DNA of 44,268 bases. It comes from Chara braunii (taxonomy: Eukaryota; Streptophyta; Charophyceae; Charales; Characeae). Positions 20,654-29,356 of the stretch are shown here, one piece after another. Position 1 is the first letter of the stretch. Each line of letters opens with the position of its first letter. The position numbers and the translations under genes were made by a program. Under the pieces are notes generated by a model. That model worked only from the letters and a program-made list of their open reading frames with translations, searched no databases and had not been told where the DNA came from. The stretch covers positions 578,589 to 622,856 of the forward strand of contig BFEA01000283.1 of the NCBI GenBank assembly GCA_003427395.1, in the 5' to 3' direction.

Positions 20654-20688
20654 GGGCAGATACCCTTGTCAGGGTTTCTGCCCCGACA
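20654..20688 (+). repeat. terminal hairpin of copy A
   Basis: GGGCAGA-T-ACCCT pairs with AGGGT-T-TCTGCCC around a TGTC loop, 12 pairs with one T/T mismatch; CGACA follows and L1 coding sequence restarts at once. The inverted copy at 23,976-24,003 has the same fold with a G-C pair replaced by A-T. Confidence 0.8.
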
Positions 20689-20690
20689 AC

Positions 20691-21156
20691 GCCATTTGAA
20701 CTCCAGCGATCAGTGAGACGAGGGGACCCTATTGCCCCATACCTCTTCTTAGTAATAATGGAAGCATTATCAGCCAACCTGAGACAAAACGAAGACCTTA
20801 CGTGCATTAAGATATTCAATATTCCGCAAGAAGCAATCCCCATTTATTCCCTATTTGCAGACGACCTAACCATCATGGTGGAAACGACAGAATCCAACAT
20901 GGAGGAGATTCAGCAGCTCATGAACAAGTTCTGTCAGGTGTCCGACGAGACGGTGAACTGGGCACAAAGAACAGTGGGTTGGTGGATGCACCATCAGGGG
21001 GGGAGACCCCCGGAGAATCCACGAATCACATGGCTCCCCCACGATGATCCCCTGAGAGTTCTGGGGGCATTAATGACTGTAGGAGGAAAGCTGACAACTA
21101 ATGATGAATGGTTGGCCGGACCGACGAAAGTCAAGTTTGAAAAATGGAATAATTAA
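20691..21156 (+). pseudogene. L1 reverse transcriptase, C-terminal half
   Basis: Resumes the RT split at 15,230. PFELQRSVRRGDPIAPYLFL is the conserved segment before motif C; SLFADDLTIMV (FADD at 20,854-20,865) is motif C with both catalytic Asp. Then ESNMEEIQQLMNKFCQVS and GRPPENPRITW match the thumb region. The frame stops at 21,154. In the intact element this would join 13,960-15,230 without a gap, so the insert cut the gene between the VN(G) and PFEL segments. Confidence 0.88.
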
Positions 21157-22925
21157 CACACATCGATTTTCGGGAGAGCATTGGTCATCAATAATGTAAT
21201 TATGGCCACACTCTGGTACAAGGCCATCTTATGACCTCTGAGCAATGGGGGTCTCAAAGCACTAAAACAACAGCTGGCGGCCTTCCTTTGGAGAGGCGAC
21301 AGTAACACTTCCCATGCCATAAGTCGAGTTGTGTGGGACTCAGTGATCCAACCCAAGAATAGAGGAGGACTAGGAATCATGGATCCGGCCACACAATTCC
21401 ACGCCCTCACAATCCGCTGGATCTAGCATATTATCCTCTCACTTTCATTCCCATGGGTACCCTTAGCCCTGGCCCAACTTTCAGACCTGGCCCCGGAAAC
21501 CCCACCGGAGATTGACCCTCGAGTATGGTTAGAGGATAGGTATTGGAGGCTGCCTAGGAAGTATAGAAATGGGGACCCTGCTGACAAACATTGGGTGTGC
21601 CTTTTACGTACCTGGAGGAAACTCCCCCCCCCCCGACCGTCCTGCGCCAGAAAGGTGGGAAGAAATATTCAGGCAACCCCTCTTTGGCAACCGACTAATA
21701 ACAGACCCCGAAGGGCGGGTACGGTGCAGTTCAGACACTCCATGGAAGGGATGGGTGAAACACGGTGTACGGAGAGTTGGGGATTTATGGGACCAGGAGG
21801 CAAGGAGTTGGAAGAACACGGGACAGATGCGAGCTTGGCTGCGGTACTGCCATCTCACTAAGAAGGCACTAAACGAACTCATTGATAGTTTTCCCCTCCA
21901 CTGGTACACCACCCTCAGAAAAAGCCCCTGTGTAAAGGAGGGAGATTGGGTGGGGCTGCCCGACCATAACATGGAAGTGGGGCGGGTGCACCTAACAGAT
22001 CCAACTCACGTATTAATATAATTTTTTTCCATTCAAAAGGATGATGGGTTACAATGGAACAAACAACCCTTCGTATGGAAGGAGCGAAAAGGGGTCTATC
22101 GCATCAGGATCATTGAGGAAGGATGTCGCCAAAAAAGTGTATCGCCCAATGATCCCGATCAAGGACCTCCCCCTGGACCCTGACGAGTGGAAATGGACCC
22201 AAGGTGCCAGACCTAGAAAGGGGGGGGCTGACACGCTGTCACTATACAACCTAAAATCTAAATCAGCCTACCGTATGCTTAGACCCAAAAGGTAGCTGCG
22301 AGATCGTGTGGAAGACAGATGGTACCGCCATCTTAATATCGATCGCAGCCTGCTAAAGCCCATTCGATGGTTTGCACAGTATAGTTGCAGACCCGCTAAA
22401 ATCTCTGCCCTCCAATGGCAAATAGAACACGGATGTTTACCTACTAACGACTGGCTGATAGACCACACCCGCCTGGAACAACAAGGGAAGGCGCTGCCAT
22501 GGTGTCGTAAATGCCTCCAGAGCTACTATAGGATCTGGAGGTATATTGTTCCCGGTGCGGAATGGCCATGGGATAGGAGGGCTATACTCCTGGGGTACGA
22601 CCCGCAAATTCGGGAGAATATCTTTGAGGAGAACATTTTCAACTTGGGAAGGAATGTCCTATGGACCATATGGTGGAAAAGATGTATCCTTGAGATAGAA
22701 GGGGCGCAGGTAGAGGATGGAGAAGTTATGGAACAGAACATGACATTATTCCAACACGGAATTGCGACCCAATGGAAGGTTGTTAAAGACAAGCTTGACC
22801 AAATGCACCACTGGGGGGACATAAACAAAACTATTTCTTGCTTCGGCAAGAATTGGCCGGGAAGGGAAAGGGAGGGATGGGTGGCCGAGGTAAAATGGTC
22901 CAGGAGCGATCAGTCTGAGAAGTGA
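21157..22925 (+). pseudogene. L1 ORF2 post-RT region with zinc-domain remnant
   Basis: Several phases together give the usual L1 tail: SGRALVINNVIMATLWYKA and LKALKQQLAAFLWRGD (21,170-21,300), NRGGLGIMDP (about 21,360), then 21,569-22,021, 22,041-22,295 and 22,308-22,925. The last piece includes KISALQWQIEHGCLPTND and LPWCRKCLQSYYRIWRY, the place of the zinc-binding RT tail of plant L1 elements; C-x2-C is present, later ligands are not clear. At least five frame breaks. Confidence 0.7.
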
Positions 22926-23906
22926 CCACAGGAGGAACCCGGGATAGAGATAGAAAGGGATTACCGAGTGATCTTCCATGATTGGACCGGAGTAGACCCT
23001 GGAGAATCATTAAGGGCAGCTCAGGACTTCGCAGACCCCTTCCCCCCCCACCCACTCTCCTTAACAGAAATTATGCTGCATGCATAAGCCTAGGGACCCA
23101 GCATGTAGCATTTCTGTTCTCAAGCCCTCCTACTGGCATCTTTTGGGCCACTGTCTTCTCATTTGTACCTTCGTCTTTTTTTCTTTCCTTCGTTCTTCTG
23201 TTCTTTCCCCCCTGTTTCTCTTATCTCCTTCATCTCCCTCCTTCATTTCTTTTTCTCTCTTTCATCTCCTTCATCTCCTTCTCAATAGTCTTCAACAGTC
23301 TTCAACAGTCTTGTCCAGTCTGAATATGTTGGCGTAGAAGAATACAATGTTCAACAATTTGATACAATAGGCACTTTGTGGGCCCGCCTCTCAGTGAAGT
23401 TTTTTTGTAGTATCCTTTCAGTAATTCTCAGAAATTTTCAGTATTTTTCAGTATTCTTCTGTATTTCTCAAAAAGATTTCAGCTGATTTCAGCTGATTAC
23501 ACTGCAGCCTGTTTTCTGTTGCTTCAGCTTTTTCAAAACACATGCTATTGCAGAGTACAATGGGCGCCATGAGGATAGTTGGTGGAGGGCAGAGGCTAGG
23601 GGATGGAGGGAGACTCCACTGGTGCCCCTCGGTGGTCACCCCCCCAATACCCGACCCTGCTGCAGGTTAGGTATGGAAGGGTAGAGTGGATATGGGACGT
23701 TGGACCCGGTTTCCAGCACTTTGGCGTCACTCTCATTGATGTACTGTGTAGCAAAGATGTATTTATGGGACGCTGGACCCGGTTTCCAGCAGGTGTTGCT
23801 CCCCACCAATAGATGGAGCGGCCCGCTAGCCTGCTAGGCAAAGCCTCAATCCCGGTGGTTCTCTTACCACCACCAGGATAGAGGTCTTGCACAAGGGCCT
23901 TCCGAC
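22926..23906 (+). other. L1 3' UTR
   Basis: No coding content was recognised. It holds a pyrimidine-rich block (23,150-23,285), tandem TTCAACAGTC and CAGTATTTTT runs (23,285-23,460), and two copies of a small hairpin: GTTGGA/TCCAGC near 23,700 and GCTGGA/TCCAGC near 23,772, both around CCCGGTT. The poly-A tail follows. Confidence 0.6.
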
Positions 23907-23931
23907 AAAAAAAAAAAAAAAAAAAAAAAAA
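23907..23931 (+). repeat. poly-A tail of L1
   Basis: Twenty-five A directly after the L1 3' UTR, marking the 3' end of the retrotransposed transcript. The following GAATGAC/GTCATTC (23,932-23,951) forms a perfect hairpin and belongs to the next block. Confidence 0.85.
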
Positions 23932-23966
23932 GAATGACGGGGATGTCATTCAATGGGGCCTGGGAA

Positions 23967-24420
23967 TGTTGTCGGGGCAAAAACCCTGACAAGGGTATTT
24001 GCCGGGGTTTTTCAACGTCGGACGTTGTCTGACCTTTTTCGTTAAATTGAAGGACTTGATGAGACTAATGTTTGCCAAAACATTTATTCAGACCTGACCT
24101 ATGACTGAGAGACAAAAAGTTTTCAGACTTTAGTCCGGACGCGTGTGGCGTCCGGGGGTAACGGATGTGAACGGCAATGCTTCGCTTTTGTCGAAGCCCC
24201 AGGGAACGAGTGGCGTTCGGGTTCACTCGGCGTTAACCAATCATTTTCATGTTTCCGGTTAAGCCTCCTATCGTCTTGGTCTAGTCCCTCAACCTCACTG
24301 TCATCTCCACTCATGAGCTATGAGTGGCCTACGATCTGCACTAGTGTCCTCGTTGGGACCTACCGCAACATGACAACCAACCGGTTAAAATAAAATAAAA
24401 TAAATATTTGGTCCAACTTT
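23967..24420 (-). mobile_element. terminal part of hairpin-rich element (copy B, inverted)
   Basis: Read on the minus strand, this aligns with the last ~250 bp of copy A, including TCAGTCATAGGTCA, TCTCATCAAG and the terminal CCCTTGTCAGGGT. Perfect hairpins: GGCAAA-ACCCT/AGGGT-TTTGCC (23,976-24,003), CAACGTC/GACGTTG (24,013-24,027), AATGTTT/AAACATT (24,067-24,084), CCGGACGC/GCGTCCGG (24,135-24,155), CCACTCAT/ATGAGTGG (24,307-24,327). Its far end was not located. Confidence 0.6.
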
Positions 24421-24704
24421 GTCAGAAAGTAGTCAAGCAGTAACAACAGATAATCTCGAATTCCTACAAACAACTTTATTCCTACTTTTGACTAGTCTGA
24501 GACAAATTCCGATGTAGCAGGGAATAAGTACTACTTATCTGCAGTTGTCTGTCAGTTGTTAGCAGTGTCTGTCACAACTAACTAATCCAAAAAAATAAAA
24601 ATAAAATCATTTGCTAGGTTTGTATGCGAAATGGATAATTTTCAACAATAACTAATTGAACTATTTACTAGTATTCTCCCTCCCCCTGTATCCTTCTTAA
24701 GTAG

Positions 24705-24910
24705 TCACTTGAGGTCGACGTCATGAAGCTCTGGTTCAGCGACGTGTCTGAAGGTGTGAAATAGGCCCACCCCCGTGCCAAGGAAATCGCTTATGACCAA
24801 TTTTGCCCATTCTTTATCCTTGCGTGCAACGAGCCTTCCATCTGGTTGATTTGGCTTATCAGGAGGTAGTTCAAGGACAACCCTCAAGGTCGTCAGGAAT
24901 TATTTAACGT
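24705..24910 (-). other. short open frame of unknown nature
   Basis: A minus-strand frame of about 65 residues with even amino-acid use, containing LELPPDKPNQPDGRLVARK and DFLGTGVGLFHTFRHVAEPE. I do not recognise a family. It could be an exon or a transposon protein remnant; the frame has a stop just upstream on its strand. Low confidence that it is coding. Confidence 0.25.
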
Positions 24911-25569
24911 TGCAGACACAACCAATATTCAACTCAGATCCCGCCTAAAATATTTATAGACGGTCTGGTAGACATCTCTCTTAGGACAGGTCAGTCCATG
25001 TTCTCTCTACAACGCAACAAGCGGAACCAAGGACAAGCCGCAAAGCATGCGTGTACTAATCCCAACAGGTTGGCATGGTGACCGTGACCCGAGTGCTTTG
25101 TTCAGGGCTCTTCAGAGGCAACGCCCGTCTCCCACCAGCATGCTCCCCAGGAAGAATGTCGACTCTCAAGGTTGAGCGCTTGCGACACCTCACAATGAGA
25201 GGACTCTCAAGACATAACTGACTTCCTCAGGGTACGAAGTAATGACGAGGATAGATAAGGTAAGGAGCAGCATACCTCATAATGTTGCCCCCAACCACAA
25301 ATGTCTCACCAATAACCTGACGTGCATTTGTGTTGACCGGTCGATGCCTTGGCACAACCCACCATGCAATGCAATTCCACCTCGGCTTAAATTACCACAT
25401 CAGCAAACTCTCATCATCCAGACTGCATCCCTATGTCACCACATCCTGGGGCGCCCACATGACCCTGGGCCGCCTATACACCAACGCACAAGCGTTATCA
25501 CTCCCTTGTCATTTCCCAACGAAGCACGAAACAGCTATTGCGAAGTACCGAGCGGAGCGGCTCAAACCA
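24911..25569. other. stretch without recognisable genes
   Basis: No domain-bearing frame. Contains C/A-rich sequence (25,240-25,560) that may be the leader of the minus-strand LTR element whose primer site is at 25,570. Confidence 0.4.
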
Positions 25570-25581
25570 GCTCCGATACCA
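25570..25581 (-). promoter_or_regulatory. LTR-retrotransposon primer binding site (tRNA-iMet type)
   Basis: On the minus strand this reads TGGTATCGGAGC, one base from the common plant initiator-tRNA-Met site TGGTATCAGAGC. Three bases away on + is TGCAAGG (25,585), the likely inner end of a 5' LTR extending right. The internal region would lie to the left. No gag or pol was found, so the element is non-autonomous or only partly preserved. Confidence 0.6.
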
Positions 25582-25584
25582 AAG

Positions 25585-26760
25585 TGCAAGGAAAAAGAGC
25601 AATAGCGAAACGATAGAAATTCCAGAGTGCAAAATCACATTGAAAGCCAGCAAGTCCAAATGTTGTCCAGAAAGCAGTAATGCACTGACAAAGCATTGAA
25701 TCCGAATGTCAATGAGAGCGTACTCTCTCCACCACCAACATATGTATCCAAAGTCCTTCCTCCTACTTGGCACTCAACACCAGACTACGATCACACAACT
25801 TACTAGCAACCTACAAATTGAGAATGCATCCGGTTGACGTTAGCACCAAAACCGAAGTACATGAAGATGTCGACCCTTGTAGACCATCACCGAGACCAGG
25901 TATGTGCCCTCACATCATCAACCCCGTTTCTCTCTCTCTCACCCTCGAGTTCATCATCCACGTCTGGCCTCCCATTGACTGTCCAAGCCCAAGCCCGACT
26001 ACGTGGGCTGGGCTATGGCGTTGCCCTCAGCAGCGCCCTGCTTACCGCACGACTGCACGAGCGCGCACACTTGCCATGCACTAGCGCGGCAGTACGCGAG
26101 TACGCGAGCGCAAACTCTAGCAGCGCTGCCATATCAGCATGCAAGTGCCCGCTCCAGGGTCAAACATGGGATGCCCCCTGCTTTGGCCACGTTGCTGAGG
26201 GGCCTGGAAGGCTTATGAATATTTTGGACTCTCACGAGCAAGGCGGATGTAACGAACTGGCGCGTGGCAACTGTCTGGCGCCGACCAAGATTTGCAAAAA
26301 TTGTCAAGTTCAGGACGCATTGAAATTCAGGGAGTCTACCTTCACGTAGGGCAGGCACGCGCCTGCTGCAGCGCCCTATGTCGAGACGATAACCCTCGCA
26401 CAGGGTCGGAATTCTTTGAAATTTCTAAATCTATTATCTGCTAGTTTCCTGACTGATGATGTTTCAGTCTAGGGACTGTGCAGATTCCACAGCCACAACC
26501 ATTGAGATCAAGACAACACAAACAATCGTGAGTCAGCAACCATTCACAAGACAACCCACGACAGGTAAGTACACGAAGTCAATCAGCAACACGTCCAAAC
26601 AAACAAGTGTTAGCTGCTCCCTTTGCTGTCTTCTTGTAGATATTGTGTGTCCAGACACCCACCTTGGCGCGTGGTACTACAGCATACTCTAGTGCTGTAC
26701 CGCCCGCCAGGTCACGCAGGTGCAAGGTTTTGTCCACAACAGTCTCTCATTCGGCTTGGC
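25585..26760 (-). other. putative LTR and C-rich non-coding DNA
   Basis: Begins TGCAAGGAAA next to the primer site and so may be a minus-strand 5' LTR; its outer edge was not found. Frames at 25,767-26,349 are C/A-rich and show no domain. An AGGTAAGT splice-donor-like sequence lies at 26,563-26,570. Confidence 0.35.
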
Positions 26761-26765
26761 AGTCT

Positions 26766-27301
26766 GCCACGTCAGTGTTACCACGTGCTCCACATCAGCA
26801 AAGCCTCGGTGACACGTCAGCCAGACTTATGCCACATCAGCGTCAATGGCCAACTATACCACAATAATGGTATAGTACTACTTGGAGCACGTGAGCAGTG
26901 GAATACCGCTCAAAACAGTATCTTCTCACTGGAACGCTACTTGGAAAATGCCACGTCAACCTGTATCATCTTCTGCCACTTCAGGGAGGTGCCACATAAC
27001 TAGAGGTATGCAGCAGCACTATGGAGAATGTCACGTCCCCCTATGTACCCCGCCATTTCTTCAGGAAGGTGCCACGTCAGCACTTATATGCGCTGCCACC
27101 TCAGTAGACAGCACACCATGTCAACAAGGAACACATCTGGAGGAGGGAAGTCCACTACCGCTATCAACCCTGCCACGTCATCAGGCCACTGTCAGCATCA
27201 GCGCCGAAGGAATGGCCATGTTAGCAGGTAAGTTCCTTCTTTCCTCCCCCTTTCCACATCAGCACTCTCCCATCAGTCCGTTTTCTAGTGCCACGTCAGC
27301 A
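26766..27301 (+). repeat. array of GCCACGTCAGC-like motifs
   Basis: About sixteen exact or degenerate copies of GCCACGTCAGC (variants GCCACATCAGC, GACACGTCAGC, GCCACCTCAGT, GCCATGTTAGC) are spread over 536 bp with irregular spacing; clear copies start near 26,766, 26,810, 26,832, 27,070 and 27,290. The core CCACGTCA is the known binding sequence type of plant bZIP factors. A perfect AGGTAAGT lies at 27,226-27,233. No protein is recognised in the frames crossing it. Confidence 0.6.
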
Positions 27302-27485
27302 CTTCTCTTGCCTACGGGCACTAATTACACCAGCCAGCCGATGAGTTATCAAGCAGCGATGAGAATAGACAATGCCGCTCTTATCCTCTACGGTCGACAC
27401 CTCAGAACATCAACATCATCATGATCAACATCATCATATTCGAGCAAAATGTCTCAATCAGCAGATGGCGAGGAAGGAAGATATC

Positions 27486-27497
27486 GCACTGATACCA
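27486..27497 (-). promoter_or_regulatory. second LTR primer binding site (tRNA-iMet type)
   Basis: The minus strand reads TGGTATCAGTGC, 11 of 12 bases identical to the plant tRNA-iMet site. A 3-nt spacer separates it from TGCAATG (27,501), close to the TGCAAGG at 25,585, so two related minus-strand LTR elements seem to lie next to each other. The LTR would run right from 27,501 and is probably cut at 27,837 by the Penelope-like element. Confidence 0.55.
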
Positions 27498-27836
27498 AAT
27501 TGCAATGAAACTAGTCAGATAAGAAGCTCGTGAACGTCAAAATACAAGTCTGACACAGCGTACCATCAATGTCTCCAAACATCGTTCATGAAACCCTGCC
27601 CATCATACATGTAGTCTCCCAATGTCTTGAACTCAGAGAAGACAATGAGGAGAGAGGGAGAAGAGACTGAGAGGAGGAGGAGGAGAGTTTCCACAAGAAT
27701 CGGTGAAGTAGAATCCCCTCTTCAAGCCCACTTCCTCCTCGGGCATCTCCCTCACTCGCCAGATCAGCAAAACAGTTCTCCCGTGATGGTCTTTGACATA
27801 TACAACGAGGAGGTCACAACAGGGCGTCCATTGTTA

Positions 27837-28190
27837 TGGCGGGATAATCAGTTGTAAGCCGATTTCAAATTTGAATGCTGCCGATACGTAACTGAATGAC
27901 GCAGCGGATTAGGACGACACGTGTGAGACTACGCCGGTAGCTAGTTGAATGGTATAACGAGAGGGCAAGGCTGTCGGCCCTCTATTCTCAGTTGCTTGGT
28001 CGGAAAGTCTGCTGGTGTCGGAAGGCGGATCTGGGGAGAAGCCCCCTGAGGAGTGCTAGGAACGCAGCCTGGCCGAAACGCGTCGGGGAAATTGTGCGTT
28101 TTTTTTTCTGAGAACTGTACATGCGGAGAAGAAATGTAAATTTGTTGATGCGATTACGAGAAGCAGTCTATGGTCACTGTTTTCACTATT
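27837..28190 (+). repeat. Penelope-like terminal repeat, left copy (pLTR)
   Basis: 354 bp, starting TGGCGGGATAATCAG and ending TTTTCACTATT, matching 43,470-43,820 along its whole length with scattered differences. It carries a minimal hammerhead ribozyme at 28,042-28,088. In this element class such repeats arise from tandem copies and are not made by LTR-type strand transfer. Confidence 0.9.
28042..28088 (+). ncRNA. minimal hammerhead ribozyme, left pLTR
   Basis: Stem I CCCC (28,042-28,045)/GGGG (28,085-28,088); core CTGAGGA (28,046-28,052; fits CUGANGA); stem II GCTAGG (28,055-28,060)/CCTGGC (28,068-28,073) plus G28,053-C28,074 with U28,054 bulged; GAA then AC-GC-GT forming a 2-bp stem III; cleavage triplet GTC with cut predicted after 28,084. 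All invariant core bases are present. The tiny stem III is the known form in Penelope-like elements. Confidence 0.85.
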
Positions 28191-28387
28191 CAGTGATGCA
28201 TAGTAACCGGATGAGAAGTGCACTCACACTGGTGGCTATGTCGACAAGGCGCTGTTTTCGTAGCTGATCTACTAATAGGGTTCGTAACTGATTCCAATAG
28301 AGTCGTTATTAGTATCGCTAATCGAGTACGAAGTTACAAATTAGCTTTAAAAGGTAGATAAGAGAATACGTGAGCAAGGTAAGAGTC

Positions 28388-29356
28388 ATGGCTAGTGTCC
28401 GTGCATCGAATGGGAACTCCCCTGTGATTTGCTTTAACTGTGGACAAGCAGGGCACATTGCTCGTGATTGTCCAGTGGGCAGAGGACAAGGTACGTTTAG
28501 CAACAATGCAGGGTACTGGCAGTCCAGGCAACAAAAGGACAAGGATTTCCGAAGAATTAAGGAATTGACAGACTTACAAATCAAGAAGGCACAAGAGAAG
28601 AAAGAAAGGAAGAAAGTGGAAGAGGACAAGCGGAAATTAGATGCGGAACAGAGGAAGGCACGTTTGGAACAAGAACAGAGGGAAGAACAGTTGAGACGAA
28701 TGATTGCAGATACGGAAAGGAGATGCTTTCAAGAAACGGAGAGAGTGGAACAATTGGCGGAGGAAGCGGGACTGAGAACTATTGCTTCCGTGGCAAGGGA
28801 CTTGAGGGCGTTCAAGGATGAGTTTCGTACGGAGGTGAAGATGACATTCGCGATGAACGCTAAGACACCGAAGAGGGACATAAGCTGGATGAATGCTAGT
28901 TTAGAATCTTATCTCACGGAGGAAGGGACACCGACGGATGAAGGCAAGAAGATTCCACTAAGAAGAACCAGAGGAAAGAGATCAGCCCCTAGGTTTGGCG
29001 AAGTTGGCGAGTTTGAAGAAGAAATGAGAGAGCAGACGAGAGATGAGTACGAAGCCAATCAAAGAGGAAAGGTTTCTACTCCGCAACCTGTTAGCTGCAC
29101 CGCTCGTGGTGCAGTTGGGTCCAACAACAAGGGTGGTATCATGCAAGAGATATTGGGAACTCGTGACCGATTATTGAAGAAAGATTTCCGGGAGATTAAG
29201 AAGATTTGTGAAGAGCGAGACGTCACGTACGTTTTGAAAGAGCAAGCGGTTCGGGAGCTTGTTAACCGTATGGTGTTATCGGGCGTCGACATTGACGAAA
29301 GCCCCGAAGGATATCATACTGAAGATGATCAACCAAAAGGGGAGCGTTCATTATGA
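28388..29356 (+). CDS. Penelope-like element ORF1: CCHC zinc knuckle and coiled coil
   Basis: 322 residues from the ATG at 28,388, chosen because the only earlier start in frame is GTG. A zinc knuckle CFNCGQAGHIARDC lies near residues 15-28 (C-x2-C-x4-H-x4-C), expected to bind nucleic acid. Residues about 50-130 are Lys/Glu/Arg/Gln-rich and predicted coiled coil. The C-terminal part is basic (RRTRGKRSAPRF) and then mixed, with no known domain. The layout is Gag-like. It ends in a TGA (29,354-29,356), after which the same frame stays open through the GIY-YIG domain, so the two may once have been one protein or be linked by readthrough. Confidence 0.7.
   Translation: MASVRASNGNSPVICFNCGQAGHIARDCPVGRGQGTFSNNAGYWQSRQQKDKDFRRIKELTDLQIKKAQEKKERKKVEEDKRKLDAEQRKARLEQEQREEQLRRMIADTERRCFQETERVEQLAEEAGLRTIASVARDLRAFKDEFRTEVKMTFAMNAKTPKRDISWMNASLESYLTEEGTPTDEGKKIPLRRTRGKRSAPRFGEVGEFEEEMREQTRDEYEANQRGKVSTPQPVSCTARGAVGSNNKGGIMQEILGTRDRLLKKDFREIKKICEERDVTYVLKEQAVRELVNRMVLSGVDIDESPEGYHTEDDQPKGERSL

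Larger units (their letters stand above)
15236..20688 (+). mobile_element. hairpin-saturated non-coding element (copy A) inside L1
   Basis: The insert boundary is given by the split L1 RT. Its ends read TGTCG at the left and CGACA at the right; the flanks ATCGC (15,231-15,235) and ACGC (20,689-20,692) look like an imperfect short target duplication. It encodes no protein I recognise. It is packed with perfect short inverted repeats, contains two hammerhead motifs (19,010-19,222), a degenerate GC-rich repeat tract (17,640-18,050), and ends in a covarying hairpin (20,654-20,683). The last ~250 bp match the inverted sequence at 23,967-24,240. A diverged inverted match to that end also occurs at about 15,813-15,870. 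Class unknown. Confidence 0.6.
13560..23931 (+). mobile_element. decayed L1-type LINE, interrupted by a 5.45-kb insert
   Basis: Order on +: apurinic-type endonuclease (13,560-13,959), RT first half (14,361-15,230), a foreign insert (15,236-20,688), RT second half with FADD (20,691-21,156), post-RT region (21,157-22,925), 3' UTR, and a 25-base poly-A tail at 23,907-23,931. The tail and domain order fix it as a non-LTR element of the plant L1 kind. The 5' end was not found; it may start upstream of the hAT-like element or be truncated. No matching target-site duplication was identified. Multiple stops and frameshifts make it dead. Confidence 0.85.

Noticed and set aside
15236-20688. Copy A as a Helitron, because of the hairpin near its right end
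   Set aside because: The terminus is CCGACA(AC), not CTRR; the left end is not TC; the flanks look like a short duplication.
15236-20688. Copy A as a standard LTR element
   Set aside because: No long direct terminal repeats, no primer binding site and no gag/pol were found; similarity between its ends appears inverted.
24705-24887. Minus-strand 60-residue ORF as a host gene
   Set aside because: No family recognised, a stop lies just upstream and the surroundings are transposon DNA; kept only as a low-confidence open frame.
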